NCBI GenBank assembly: GCA_963716085.1
Contig: OY970288.1
Span: 3,162,001 to 3,226,000, forward strand
DNA length: 64,000 nucleotides
Direction: 5' to 3'
Source of the DNA: Persicitalea sp963716085
Lineage (GTDB): Bacteria > Bacteroidota > Bacteroidia > Cytophagales > Spirosomataceae
Shown piece after piece: positions 16,771-25,883 of the stretch (its first letter is position 1; every line of letters starts with the position of its first letter). Made by a program: the position numbers and the translations under genes. The notes beneath the pieces are model-generated. The model saw nothing but the letters and a program-made list of their open reading frames with translations. It was not told the DNA's origin and ran no database searches.

Positions 16771-17460
16771 ATGAAAACAATGAATGATCACAACCCAAAA
16801 TTCGATTCCCGGAGAAGCTTTATCGGAAAATTAGCGGCCACGGCCGGGGTGGCCAGTCTGGCGAGTCCTTTGTTGGCAGCGAACGCTCCAACTCCGCAGC
16901 CACAGTTTTCCGGCGAAGCCGATGCGTGGTTCAAAAATGTGAAAGGGGAGCACCGGGTGGTATATGATGCCCCCGAACCCCATAACGGCTTTCCCATCAT
17001 CTGGTCCTGGGCTTTTTACTTGACCAACAATCAGACCGGAACGGCCGATAAGGACATGACGGCTATGGTCGTGCTTCGGCACAACGCCATTCCTTTTGCC
17101 ATGGAAGACAAGTTGTGGGCAAAATACAAGTTTGGCGAGGTCTTCAACATCACCGACAACACCACCGGAGCCCCGGCCTTGCGGAATCCAGTCTATACCC
17201 CCAAGGATGGAGACTTCCCCTTACCCGGAATTGACGGGATCAAAAGGATGGCAGAGAGAGGGGCCATGTTCTGCGTGTGCAACCTGGCCATCAGTGTATT
17301 CAGCGGGGCGGTGGCTCAAAAAATGGGCAAAGATCCGAAAGAAGTACAAAAAGAGTGGATGGCGGGCATCTTGCCTAACATCGAGGTGGTGCCCTCCGGG
17401 GTTTGGGCGTTGGGACGCGCTCAGGAAAAGAATTGCGCCTACATCTACGCAGGCGGATAA
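16771..17460 (+). CDS. Tat-exported DsrE-fold protein
   Basis: A 229-residue protein with a twin-arginine signal (SRRSFIGKL, then the hydrophobic AATAGVASLASPLLAANA). The mature part resembles DsrE/DsrF proteins: a beta-alpha unit around DMTAMVVLRHNAIPFAM, a cysteine segment MFCVCNLAI, and the family C-terminal pattern NIEVVPSGVWALGRAQEKNCAYIYAGG. DsrE proteins carry or transfer sulfur on cysteine. The ATG at 16771 (MKTMNDHN) is preferred to the one at 16732 because the Tat motif then falls at the usual distance from the N-terminus. A terminator-like hairpin follows. A periplasmic sulfur-handling role is inferred from fold and neighbours. Confidence 0.75.
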   Translation: MKTMNDHNPKFDSRRSFIGKLAATAGVASLASPLLAANAPTPQPQFSGEADAWFKNVKGEHRVVYDAPEPHNGFPIIWSWAFYLTNNQTGTADKDMTAMVVLRHNAIPFAMEDKLWAKYKFGEVFNITDNTTGAPALRNPVYTPKDGDFPLPGIDGIKRMAERGAMFCVCNLAISVFSGAVAQKMGKDPKEVQKEWMAGILPNIEVVPSGVWALGRAQEKNCAYIYAGG

Positions 17461-17469
17461 AATTGGCAG

Positions 17470-17496
17470 GACTTTCCGGGTGATACCCGGAAAGTC
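17470..17496 (+). terminator. Hairpin with T-rich tail between DsrE genes
   Basis: Perfect 12-bp arms, GACTTTCCGGGT and ACCCGGAAAGTC, with a 3-base loop (GAT) and a following TTTA. It lies 10 bp after the Tat-DsrE stop and would end or attenuate transcription into the second DsrE gene. Confidence 0.7.
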
Positions 17497-17544
17497 TTTA
17501 CCAAAAACTCATTTCACATTTTCACAACATTTAATCCAAAAGCT

Positions 17545-17958
17545 ATGAAACGGTATTCATTAATATTCGCCGCTTTTCTTTTTACTGCCACGGCCTGGGG
17601 CCAGACCAAGCCCATAAAAGTTGTCTTCGATGTCACGAGCAAGGAACCAGCAACCCATCAGTCGGCCATCCGCCACGTACAGATGATGACGAAAGCCTAT
17701 CCCGATTCGCAGTTCGAGGTAGTCGTGTACAGCGGGGCGCTGGACATGGTACTCAAAGATGAATCCACGGTCACCGAGGCTATGCTGGCGTTGAAGGACA
17801 ACAAAAACGTGTCTTTCAAAGTATGCGAAGCTTCCATGAAAAGAAGAAAAGTGAGCGCTCCGGATTTGATTGCCGGCGTCACATCGGTGCCGGATGGCAT
17901 TCTGGAGATAGTCACCAAACAAGGGGAAGGCTGGGCCTATATCAAAGAAGCCCATTAA
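17545..17958 (+). CDS. Sec-exported DsrE family protein
   Basis: A 137-residue protein with a Sec signal peptide (MKRYSLIFAAFLFTATAWGQ) and a complete DsrE fold: IKVVFDVTS as first strand, SQFEVVVYSGALDMVL, a conserved cysteine in VSFKVCEASMKRR, and the closing pattern GVTSVPDGILEIVTKQGEGWAYIKE. Members of this family bind sulfane sulfur on that Cys or pair with rhodanese/TusA proteins. It lies between the Tat-exported relative and the TsdA cytochrome, pointing to periplasmic thiosulfate or polysulfide handling. Confidence 0.85.
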   Translation: MKRYSLIFAAFLFTATAWGQTKPIKVVFDVTSKEPATHQSAIRHVQMMTKAYPDSQFEVVVYSGALDMVLKDESTVTEAMLALKDNKNVSFKVCEASMKRRKVSAPDLIAGVTSVPDGILEIVTKQGEGWAYIKEAH

Positions 17959-18107
17959 CAAAGGCAAGTAGACGCTGGATTTTGGACCGGGGCCGCCCGC
18001 GCGGCTAGATATTGAATTTCTTTAAATACCTAAAATTCAACAAGTTATCCACCGTTATTAGGGGATGGGTAATGCAACGGCAGCGGCCGACCGCTAATTC
18101 TGCGTGA

Positions 18108-18125
18108 GTACTTACCGATAAGTAC
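18108..18125. promoter_or_regulatory. Operator-like dyad before tsdA
   Basis: Perfect inverted repeat GTACTTA-CCGA-TAAGTAC, 27 bp upstream of the cytochrome ATG. The compact 7-4-7 form suits a dimeric repressor or activator. No regulator of sulfur genes is recognised nearby other than the AraC proteins, which rarely use such dyads. Confidence 0.45.
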
Positions 18126-18152
18126 CTGACAATCAAACGACAAAAATCGACT

Positions 18153-19196
18153 ATGACAGACGAGCGGAATATCATTCGGAACATCCTGAAACTGATGCGG
18201 CTGGTGTGGGGACTGGTCATTTTTGTAGCAGCCGTGGCCTTGCTGGTTGTAGGCAATGTGCTGGGGTATTTCGGCCAGCCTTCTGGGCAGGGGGCCGCGC
18301 CGGAGCCGAGCCAATTGTCAGAGAATACGATTCCTCCCACGCTACCTGATGCCCTATGGCGGGCTCCGGACAGTACATCCATCCCGGCGGGTTTGGAAGG
18401 CGAAAAAATCCGGTATGGAAAAGAGCTGATCGCCCACACCGCCAAGTACCTGGGGCCGAATGGAACAGTACTGGCCATGAGCAACGGCATGAACTGCCAG
18501 AACTGCCACCTGAGAGCAGGTACTGTACCTTTCGGCAACAATTTCGGGAGAGTGGCATCGGCCTATCCCAAAGTACGCAAGCGCTCGGGCAAGATGGTTG
18601 ACTTTGAAGAACGCGTCAACGATTGTTTCGAGCGAAGTTTAAATGGACAAAAGCTGGCGGAAGATAGCCACGAAATGCAGGCCATGGTGGCCTATATCAA
18701 ATGGGTGGGAGGCGGCGTGAGCAAAGAAGAAAACCCGCCGGGCTTTGGCAGGTTTGAGCTAGAACCGCTCGACCGACCAGCCGATCCCGAACGGGGGAAG
18801 CAGGTATTCAGTCAGTACTGCGCCCGCTGTCATGGGAGCAACGGGGAGGGGCAGCTAGCCGTCAACGGACGGGAATGGGCCTTTCCTCCTTTATACGGGA
18901 AGGCTAGTTTCAATATCGGCGCTGGCTTATACCGGGTGTCGGGGTTTGCCTCTTTCGTCAAGGCCAATATGCCTTACGGGGTGACTTTCGAAAACCCATT
19001 TCTTACCGATGAAGAAGCCTGGGATGTGGCCGCTTACGTGAACTCCATGCCCAGACCCAAGAAAGATTTGTCAGCAGATTGGCCGGATATTTCCCAAAAA
19101 CCCGTGGATCATCCTTTCGGACCCTACGCCGATTCTTTTACCGAACAGCAGCATAAGTTTGGGCCGTTTGAACCAATTAAAATGGCGAATCAATAA
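18153..19196 (+). CDS. tsdA: Diheme cytochrome c, thiosulfate dehydrogenase (TsdA-like)
   Basis: A 347-residue protein anchored by one N-terminal helix (about 17-40). Heme 1 is bound by C115-x2-C118-H119 (NCQNCH) and heme 2 by C223-x2-C226-H227 (CARCH). Between them is the TsdA signature YPKVRKRSGKMVDFEERVNDCFERS; Cys158 there corresponds to the unusual axial cysteine of heme 1 in TsdA. Met273 in KANMPYG is a candidate heme 2 ligand. TsdA joins two thiosulfates into tetrathionate and passes electrons to the respiratory chain, or works in reverse. It ends 4 bp before the TauE-type exporter and follows two exported DsrE proteins. Confidence 0.8.
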   Translation: MTDERNIIRNILKLMRLVWGLVIFVAAVALLVVGNVLGYFGQPSGQGAAPEPSQLSENTIPPTLPDALWRAPDSTSIPAGLEGEKIRYGKELIAHTAKYLGPNGTVLAMSNGMNCQNCHLRAGTVPFGNNFGRVASAYPKVRKRSGKMVDFEERVNDCFERSLNGQKLAEDSHEMQAMVAYIKWVGGGVSKEENPPGFGRFELEPLDRPADPERGKQVFSQYCARCHGSNGEGQLAVNGREWAFPPLYGKASFNIGAGLYRVSGFASFVKANMPYGVTFENPFLTDEEAWDVAAYVNSMPRPKKDLSADWPDISQKPVDHPFGPYADSFTEQQHKFGPFEPIKMANQ

Positions 19197-19200
19197 ATTC

Positions 19201-19995
19201 ATGGAAATACTTGGCTACATAGCTTTGTTTCTGGTCGGCCTGGTCCTGGGTAGTATGGGAGGAGGCGGATCTATCCTTTCGGTACCCATTCTGGTGTACC
19301 TGTTCAGGATGGATGCGGTTTCAGCTACAGCCCATTCCCTCTTTATCGTGGGTTCGGCCAGCCTGGTCGGATCATTTTTGAAGCACAAAACAAACATGGT
19401 CAACCTCCCTACCGCTCTGATGTTTGGCGGACCGTCGCTTGTGGCTACTTTTTGTATGCGCATGTGGATCATCCCGGCCCTGCCGGACATAATCCTGCAA
19501 ACCGATGGCTTCCAGCTTACCAAAAGGGCTTTAATTCTAGGCTCCTTTGCCACAGTAATGATTCTGGCTTCGATGGTAATGCTTATCCGAAGAAGTACCC
19601 CTTCACCAGAAGGAAAGCAATTTTCCGGTTTAAAGTTGGCATTGTTGGGGCTCTCGACTGGTTCTCTGTGTGGTTTTGTCGGAGCGGGCGGCGGCTTTCT
19701 CATCATCCCGGTACTCGTATATGGCACCCGTCTCAATTTCAAAACCGCCGCTGGCACCACCCTGCTGATCATTACCGCCAACTCACTATTCGGATTTTTG
19801 GGTGATAGCATGAACTACGCAATAGATTGGGGCTTCCTGCTTTCTATTTCCCTCCTGGCCATCGGGGGGATTGTAGTCGGTGCAAGGGCTGCCCTGCGAC
19901 TGCCCACCCTTGTATTACAAAAAACATTCGGCGGACTGATCCTGACCCTTGGTGTCTGGATACTCATGAGTGAAACGGCGTATTTTTTGCTGTGA
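19201..19995 (+). CDS. TauE/SafE-type sulfite/anion exporter
   Basis: A 264-residue membrane protein with about eight helices and the two TauE/SafE repeats: GLVLGSMGGGGSILSVPILVYL near the N-terminus and GSLCGFVGAGGGFLIIPVLV in the middle. The ATG at 19201 lies 4 bp after the cytochrome stop, whereas the longer open frame from 19159 would overlap it without a good start. Family members export sulfite, sulfoacetate or similar anions. In this operon it probably removes sulfite or another product of thiosulfate metabolism. Confidence 0.85.
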   Translation: MEILGYIALFLVGLVLGSMGGGGSILSVPILVYLFRMDAVSATAHSLFIVGSASLVGSFLKHKTNMVNLPTALMFGGPSLVATFCMRMWIIPALPDIILQTDGFQLTKRALILGSFATVMILASMVMLIRRSTPSPEGKQFSGLKLALLGLSTGSLCGFVGAGGGFLIIPVLVYGTRLNFKTAAGTTLLIITANSLFGFLGDSMNYAIDWGFLLSISLLAIGGIVVGARAALRLPTLVLQKTFGGLILTLGVWILMSETAYFLL

Positions 19996-20081
19996 TACAA
20001 TAGTCTATCTGTTCCAGGGGCTGAGTATTCCACCCCCCTATTATGGGATGTTATGGGCTTCTCATACAATTCCACGGTCGG

Positions 20082-22298
20082 TTATCCTACCACATCGCTC
20101 GACCTAACGGGCAGATGACGGATGCGCTTGCCGCTTGCCCGGTAAATGGCATTGGTAAGGGCGGCGGCGGTGGGGGCCTGCGCGGCCTCGCCCGCCCCGA
20201 GCGGTTCGAGTTCAGGGTGGTCGATGACGGCGACCTCCACGTTGGGAACGTCGGTGAATCGCGTGATCGGGTATGATGTCCAGTCGCGGGTGCTGATTTG
20301 TTGCTGATCGAAGCCCACCTCTTCCTTCAAAGTCCAACTGGTCGCCTGAATCAGGCAACCTTCGGTTTGGTTGATGATGCCGTCCAAGTTAATGACCTGC
20401 CCGGCGTCGAGAACCGCCCACAGTTGGCGGACTTTCACTTCTCCCGAAACTTTATTCACCGCTACCTTCGCCGCCACGGCGCAGTAGGAGGCCAAGTTTT
20501 TGTAGCGCGAAAAGGCTAGCCCAATGCCCTCCCCGGAAACTGTCTTTTCGCCTTCTATCATTTGGTCCAGCTTTCGCATGACGGCAATCGCGCGTTCATC
20601 GGTGGAGTGCGCCAGGCGGAAAGCCAGCGGGTCTTGCCCGGCTTTTTCGGCCAGTTCGTCCATCAGCGACTCGATGGCAAAAATATTGGCGTAGGCCCCC
20701 AGACTACGCAGCGACGACACCCGCAGCGGCCCCTCGAAGGCGTGGGCGTCGATGCGGAGGTTGGGAATATCGTAGTAAGGCTCCGAATTTCGGTAGCCGC
20801 CGCCAAAGTACCCCATCGAGGGTTTCGGAAAGGGCTTGGCCAAGTACCAGGCCGCCAGCAGATTGCTGGGATTGCCGCCGGGGCGGTTGCTGTGGCCGTC
20901 GGACCAGACATTGTAACGCCAGTGCGAGATTTTGCCCTGCTCATCCAGCCGGGCTTCGGCGTCCATGCCCATCGCGCTGCCGTAGGGTTCCCAGGCGTGT
21001 TCGTCCTCGCGCATCCATTGCAGCCGGATGGGCGTGCCGGGCATGGCCATCGCGACCAAGGCGGCGTCGGTGGCGGCATCGTCGGCCCCGTTGTGGCCGT
21101 AGCAGCCCGAGCCGGGTGTCCCGATCAGGTGAACATTTTCCGGATCCAGACCCACCATTTTTGCCAGCGCGTCCCGAAACGGGTAAATCCCCTGGCTGTG
21201 CGTCCAAACGTGCAGGGTTTCTTCGTCGTACAAAGCCACGCCGCATGACGGGCCGATGGCGCCGTGCATCTGATAGGGCTTGAAAAAGCTGGCTTTCACC
21301 GTTTTTCCATCCGTCAAATCCAGCGCCTCGACCGAACCCGACTCTTTGACTTTCTGACTCTTCGCCGGAAGTTGCCTAAGGTGCGTTGCCAAATCCTGAC
21401 CGCCAAGCAGCGGCGCAGGATCCGACCAGCGGGCGTGATCCAAAGCCGACTTCCGGGCCAGGATCGCCTGGTATTCGTCGGTAGCCACGACGGCGAGAAA
21501 ACTGCCGTTTATGACGGTTTTCAAAAGGTCAGGTATTTTCCCGGCGAAGGTCCGCTCGTCGAAGGACAGGAGCTTCGCCCCGTAAGACGGCGGGCGCACC
21601 ACGCGGGCGTGAACCATGCCCGGCATCCGCAGATCCTGCACATACCCTGCCTGCGCCCGTACCATTTGCGCGATGTCGGTGCGGGGAATGGCCTTGCCCA
21701 CGTAGCGGTAAGTTTCGGGCGATTTCAGCGTGACGGGCAGTTTCACCTCGCCCCGTAGTTGGTTTCCGTCGAGAAGTTGGGCAAAGGTCAGCGCCTGCTT
21801 GCTTTTTTTATGGCTAACGATGCCGTTCGCCATCGAGAGCTGCTCCGGTTGGACCCGCCAGCGTTGGGCGGCTATTGCCAGAAGTTGCTGGCGAGCGAAG
21901 GCCGCCGCGTACCGCACCGACATCGCGCTGTTTTCCATCGAGTTACTCCCGGCCGTGTAGCCTTCGTTGGGGGTGCGTCCGGTTTCGGCCAGGTGCACTT
22001 CCACTTGTTCGAGATTCAAATCCAATTCTTCAGCGGCGACCTGCGCGATGGCCGTGCGAACGCCCTGCCCCAGTTCCATCTTGCCGATCAGCACCCGCAC
22101 CCGGCCGTCGCCCAGCACTTCCAGCCAGGCATCGATTCGCGGCTGGCGGCGCAGGCTGCCGGGGAGTTCTTCTTTCAACAGCGATGGTCCGGCCTCGGCC
22201 CAGAAGTTTCCCGACAGGGAAAAACTGATGGTCAGGCAGCCCAGACTATTGATGAATTTCCGGCGCGAGAACTGCGGATTATACGGTAGTTCCTTCAT
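20082..22298 (-). CDS. Molybdopterin-binding subunit of xanthine dehydrogenase-family hydroxylase
   Basis: A 738-residue large subunit of the isoquinoline 1-oxidoreductase/aldehyde oxidase type. It starts with a Tat signal (FSRRKFINSLG), as expected for a periplasmic molybdenum enzyme. Domain cues are LGDGRVRVLIGKMELGQGVRT, TPGSGCYGHNGADDAATDAA and the catalytic Glu in PLGAGEAAQAPTAAALTNAI near the end. It works with the 2Fe-2S subunit encoded 22 bp upstream. No FAD subunit or XdhC-type maturation gene is near, so electrons likely go to a cytochrome. Substrate (aldehyde or N-heterocycle) is unknown. Confidence 0.9.
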   Translation of the reverse strand: MKELPYNPQFSRRKFINSLGCLTISFSLSGNFWAEAGPSLLKEELPGSLRRQPRIDAWLEVLGDGRVRVLIGKMELGQGVRTAIAQVAAEELDLNLEQVEVHLAETGRTPNEGYTAGSNSMENSAMSVRYAAAFARQQLLAIAAQRWRVQPEQLSMANGIVSHKKSKQALTFAQLLDGNQLRGEVKLPVTLKSPETYRYVGKAIPRTDIAQMVRAQAGYVQDLRMPGMVHARVVRPPSYGAKLLSFDERTFAGKIPDLLKTVINGSFLAVVATDEYQAILARKSALDHARWSDPAPLLGGQDLATHLRQLPAKSQKVKESGSVEALDLTDGKTVKASFFKPYQMHGAIGPSCGVALYDEETLHVWTHSQGIYPFRDALAKMVGLDPENVHLIGTPGSGCYGHNGADDAATDAALVAMAMPGTPIRLQWMREDEHAWEPYGSAMGMDAEARLDEQGKISHWRYNVWSDGHSNRPGGNPSNLLAAWYLAKPFPKPSMGYFGGGYRNSEPYYDIPNLRIDAHAFEGPLRVSSLRSLGAYANIFAIESLMDELAEKAGQDPLAFRLAHSTDERAIAVMRKLDQMIEGEKTVSGEGIGLAFSRYKNLASYCAVAAKVAVNKVSGEVKVRQLWAVLDAGQVINLDGIINQTEGCLIQATSWTLKEEVGFDQQQISTRDWTSYPITRFTDVPNVEVAVIDHPELEPLGAGEAAQAPTAAALTNAIYRASGKRIRHLPVRSSDVVG

Positions 22299-22320
22299 TA
22301 TTTTTGAGAATTTTCAAGAT

Positions 22321-22788
22321 TCAGGACTCATTGGCCACCCTTTGCACGGCCTTGATGATTCGTGTATGGGTGCCGCAGCGGCAAAGGTTGCGGTCCAAAC
22401 CGGCCTTAATTTCGGTTTCGTTGGGCTTCTTGTTGTCTTTAAGCAAGGCAACCGACGCCATTACCATACCGTTGAGACAATACCCGCACTGCGCTGCCTG
22501 CTCTTTCACAAAAGCATTTTGTACCGGATGCAGTTTTCCATCGGAAGTCGTCAACCCTTCCAGGGTTACGATCTCCCGCCCGCTCATTTCTTTCACGGGA
22601 ACGCGACAACTCGGCACCGCTTGTCCGTCCGAAAGCACCATGCAGGAGCCACAGATTTCGATACCACAGCCGTACTTCGGCCCGTTCAGTTCCAGTTGGT
22701 TGCGTAGGACGTAAAGCAACGGCGTGGCGGGATCGATGCGAACCGTTTGTGCTTTCCCGTTCACTTGCAGGGTGATTTCTTTTTCCAT
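22321..22788 (-). CDS. 2Fe-2S subunit of molybdenum hydroxylase
   Basis: A 155-residue protein with both iron-sulfur domains of the family: a plant-ferredoxin-like cluster (YGCGIEICGSCMVL, the last ligand further on) and the C-terminal helical cluster CGYCLNGMV ... CRCGTH. It transfers electrons from the Mo centre in the subunit encoded directly downstream; with the large subunit it forms an operon. It has no signal of its own and would be carried across the membrane with the Tat-signal subunit. Confidence 0.92.
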   Translation of the reverse strand: MEKEITLQVNGKAQTVRIDPATPLLYVLRNQLELNGPKYGCGIEICGSCMVLSDGQAVPSCRVPVKEMSGREIVTLEGLTTSDGKLHPVQNAFVKEQAAQCGYCLNGMVMASVALLKDNKKPNETEIKAGLDRNLCRCGTHTRIIKAVQRVANES

Positions 22789-22999
22789 GGTTTTATTTCA
22801 AAAAACTTGATTGCCAACGGATTCACAACGCACTTCCAGATGTATTGTTGGCCTCTTTGGTATAGCTTCCACTTACTGAAAGGCTCGCACACCCGATATC
22901 TTGCCTCTCTCACCTTTTTCTTTTCAAATCTTGATTTCAGAAAGATATCTGACTCTTGGATTTCACCTAAATTGACTTTTCAATTAGACAGTTTTAGGC

Positions 23000-23007
23000 T
23001 ATTTTTG
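23000..23007 (+). promoter_or_regulatory. -7 element TATTTTTG
   Basis: TATTTTTG fits TAnnTTTG and is 20 bp before the ATG of the AAA ATPase gene. No good -33 TTG lies at 19-20 bp, so the promoter is tentative. Confidence 0.4.
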
Positions 23008-23027
23008 ACTTTCTGATTCGACAAAAT

Positions 23028-24220
23028 ATGGAAATCCTTTTTGAATTTCAAGATAATCTGCTGCGTTCCGTCACCAACGGCTTCCGCCGTTACCTGCACT
23101 GGGAAATCAACTGGCAGCAGCGCATGATCGGGATAAAGGGGCCACGGGGTACGGGAAAAACCACGGTGATGCTGCAACACCTGAAATTCGACTTGAATGG
23201 CGCTGCCGATGCGCTTTACGTTACCGCCGACCACCCTTGGTTCTACAACCATACTTTTTGTTAGAAACCGCCACCGACTGGTATAAGCAGGGCGGTCGGC
23301 TACTCTGCATCGACGAGGTGCATAAATATCCGCGCTGGTCGAGCGAGTTGAAAAACATTTACGACGGTTTTCCTGAACTGCGCGTGGTCTTCTCGGCGTC
23401 GTCGGTTCTGGATATTTACCGGGGCGAGGCCGACCTTAGCCGCAGGGTTTTCTCCTACTCGCTGGCCGGCTTGTCTTTTCGGGAATATCTTTCGTTCACG
23501 GCGGGGGAGTCGTTCGATCCTATTTCGCTGACAGACCTAACCACGCAGCATCGGGCCTTCGCTCAGGGAGTTCTCGAACGGTTGCAGCCTTTGCCTCACT
23601 TTAAGAAATACCTGGTGAACGGGTATCTCCCGATCATTGCGGAAGGCGAGGCGGAATACCTTCCCCGGCTGGCCCGGATCATCAACGCCATCGTCGAGAC
23701 CGATCTGGCCTATACCGCCAACTACAACGCCGGAACGGCCACCAAGGTGAAGAAGCTACTGGGCGTCATCGCCGAATCGGTGCCTTTCAAACCCAACGTG
23801 TCGGCACTTTCCCGCAAACTGGATCTAAGCCGCGACAGCGTGTATCAATACATCTATCAACTACGCGACGCGCGGCTCCTCAACACGCTGTCAGCCGAAG
23901 GAAAAGGCGCAGCGACGCTCCAAAAACCAGACAAAATCTACCTCGAAAACGCCAACCTCGCCTACGCGCTCCGGTCTGGACCCAACGTGGGCAATTTACG
24001 GGAAACGTTTCTGCTGGGGCAGCTTTTCAATAAGGACTTTGAAGTCAAAGCGCCCAAAGCGGGCGATTTTCTGGTCGATGAGTTGATGATTGAAGTAGGG
24101 GGAAAGAGTAAAACCTCGGCCCAGATCCGGGATGTCGCCAATCATTTGGTTGCTGCCGATGATCTGGAAGTTGGCTTCGGCAAAAAAGTGCCGCTATGGG
24201 TATTTGGCTTTTTGTATTGA
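23028..24220 (+). pseudogene. AAA ATPase with DUF4143 (frameshifted)
   Basis: Two frames together make one ATPase of about 395 residues. Frame one carries the Walker A loop GPRGTGKTTVM and ends YNHTFC; frame two carries FLLETATDWYKQGG, the Walker B strand LLCIDEVHKY, the sensor-like VVFSASSV and a C-terminal DUF4143 nuclease-like domain (FLVDELMIEVGGKSK). The switch occurs in a run of five T at about 23258-23262. One extra T would restore the frame. Either a real inactivation or an assembly error in the homopolymer. Such ATPases are common, often mobile and of unclear role. Confidence 0.8.
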
Positions 24221-24253
24221 TTGCAGGACGACCGTAGTTTTGGCAAATATCCT

Positions 24254-25384
24254 CTAAACACTCACCACCTTCACGCTTTCCTTCACCAGCTCGACTTTCG
24301 CCCGCAGGCCCTCCAAATTCTCGTCCATGATCGTCGCGTGGCCCATTTTGCGGTGGGGTTTGGTGACGGCTTTGCCGTAAAGAAAGGGAAACACTTGCTC
24401 CGTCGCCAGCAACGCGTCCATACCTTTGTAGTGGGCCGGCCCTACGTGGCCCTCCTCCCCCAGCAGGTTGACCATCGCTGCCGGGCCGAACTGCACGGTA
24501 CTACCCAGCGGCAGGCCCAGAATGGCCCGCCAATGCTGCTCGTACTGCGAGGTGGCGTTGGCCCGGATCGTGTGGTGGCCGCTATTATGCGGGCGCGGGG
24601 CCACTTCGTTGATGAGGATTTCGCCCGCTTTGGTCACGAACATCTCTACCGCCAGTACCCCCACAATACCGAAGGCTTCGGCGGTGCGGGTGGCGATGTC
24701 TTCGGCCTTATGGCGAACCTCGGCGCTGATTTCGGCCGGGGCAAAAAGGTAATCGACCAGGTTGTGTTCGGGATGAAAAACCATTTCCACGACCGGGAAT
24801 GTTTTGATTATGCCCGCCGGATTGCGGGCCACAATCACCGCAATTTCCTTTTCAAAGTCCACGGCTTTTTCCAACAGTCCCGGCGCGTCGAAGGCTTTGT
24901 CCAAATCCGCGATCGAGTCGATGCGCTGGACGCCACGGCCGTCGTAACCGTCTTTGCCGAGCTTATGAAAAGCCGGAAGGAAGTCGGCGTGTTTGGCCAC
25001 GTCGGCGCGGGTTTTGGTCAGGCGAAATTCGGCGGTGGGCAAGTCGTTTTCCTTGTAGAATTGCTTCTGGATGCGTTTATCCTGGATTTTGCGAATGACA
25101 GAGGGTTGCGGATACACCTGCTTGCCTTCGTCTCTCAACGCTGCCAGCGCGTCCACGTTGACCTTCTCGATCTCAATGGTGATGATGTCGAGGTCTTTGC
25201 CCCAATTATAGACCGTATCGTAATCCTGTAAAGAACCCTGCTTGAAGTGCGGCGCGATGCGGCGGCAAGGTGCTTCGGGATCGGGGTCGAGGATGTGGAT
25301 GTCGAGCTGCCAGTCGATGGCGGCCTGTAGCAGCATCAGGCCGAGTTGGCCGCCGCCGAGGATACCTATTTTTGGGAAAAGCAT
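24254..25384 (-). CDS. purK: 5-(carboxyamino)imidazole ribonucleotide synthase
   Basis: A 376-residue ATP-grasp enzyme of purine biosynthesis that carboxylates AIR with bicarbonate and ATP. Seen are the N-terminal KIGILGGGQLGLMLLQAA, KQVYPQPSVIRKIQDKRIQK, GKDGYDGRGVQ and the metal-binding INEVAPRPHNSGHHT. PurE, its usual partner, is not in the window. Normal length; complete. Confidence 0.95.
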   Translation of the reverse strand: MLFPKIGILGGGQLGLMLLQAAIDWQLDIHILDPDPEAPCRRIAPHFKQGSLQDYDTVYNWGKDLDIITIEIEKVNVDALAALRDEGKQVYPQPSVIRKIQDKRIQKQFYKENDLPTAEFRLTKTRADVAKHADFLPAFHKLGKDGYDGRGVQRIDSIADLDKAFDAPGLLEKAVDFEKEIAVIVARNPAGIIKTFPVVEMVFHPEHNLVDYLFAPAEISAEVRHKAEDIATRTAEAFGIVGVLAVEMFVTKAGEILINEVAPRPHNSGHHTIRANATSQYEQHWRAILGLPLGSTVQFGPAAMVNLLGEEGHVGPAHYKGMDALLATEQVFPFLYGKAVTKPHRKMGHATIMDENLEGLRAKVELVKESVKVVSV

Positions 25385-25388
25385 TCTT

Positions 25389-25416
25389 GAATTATGAATT
25401 ATGAATTATGAATTAT
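25389..25416. repeat. 7-bp tandem repeat, four copies
   Basis: GAATTAT occurs four times without interruption, ending in GAG, 4 bp upstream of the purK start. A short simple-sequence tract, prone to slippage, in the purK leader. Confidence 0.85.
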
Positions 25417-25562
25417 GAGATTCATAACTTGAATGTGCAGTAGTTCTGCGCAAAGTTGCGGGAAAAAGGGTAGACTTGAAACCTCAGAGCCCCATTTCTA
25501 CTAGTTTCTTCGCTTCGTTATAGCCAATCGATAGCCGAAAGCTGACCGCCGACAGCCCCAAC

Positions 25563-25796
25563 TCACAGCCCCATTTCCGCCGGATCATAGCCAAACCTCC
25601 GCGCTGAGTCCTTCATGATTTCCAGCATTTCGGTGTAGCTGAACAGGCGCCCCGCCAAGTAGTCCAGTTCCTCTGGCTCTGCGTATACTTTCTTTCCTTG
25701 CAGGTCGCGGATGTTTTCGTGGAGCGTAATAAGGAGATCCTGAAAAAATTCCTGGGGATAGGTTTCTTGCATGGTTGTGTTCTGGTTGAATGACAT
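25563..25796 (-). CDS. Small acidic protein, unknown function
   Basis: A 77-residue protein without signal or membrane segment: EEFF/LLITLHENIRDLQGKK, then ELDYLAGRLFSYTEMLEIMKDSARRFGYDPAEMGL, probably two helices. Unbroken frame between purK and the divergent YncE-phosphatase gene, and codon use like its neighbours, support it. A start at the internal Met9 (MQETYPQ) is as likely. I do not recognise a named family. Confidence 0.6.
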   Translation of the reverse strand: MSFNQNTTMQETYPQEFFQDLLITLHENIRDLQGKKVYAEPEELDYLAGRLFSYTEMLEIMKDSARRFGYDPAEMGL

Positions 25797-25883
25797 TACT
25801 TAAAAGCCTGACCTAAGATTTTGGTTTCGCCTTTTTTTGAAAAAGTCCGTACTTTGACAAAATAGCCAAACCCAATTCAGTAC

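Noticed and set aside
20562..21248. 228-codon plus-strand frame
   Set aside because: Shadow of the molybdopterin-subunit gene on the opposite strand.
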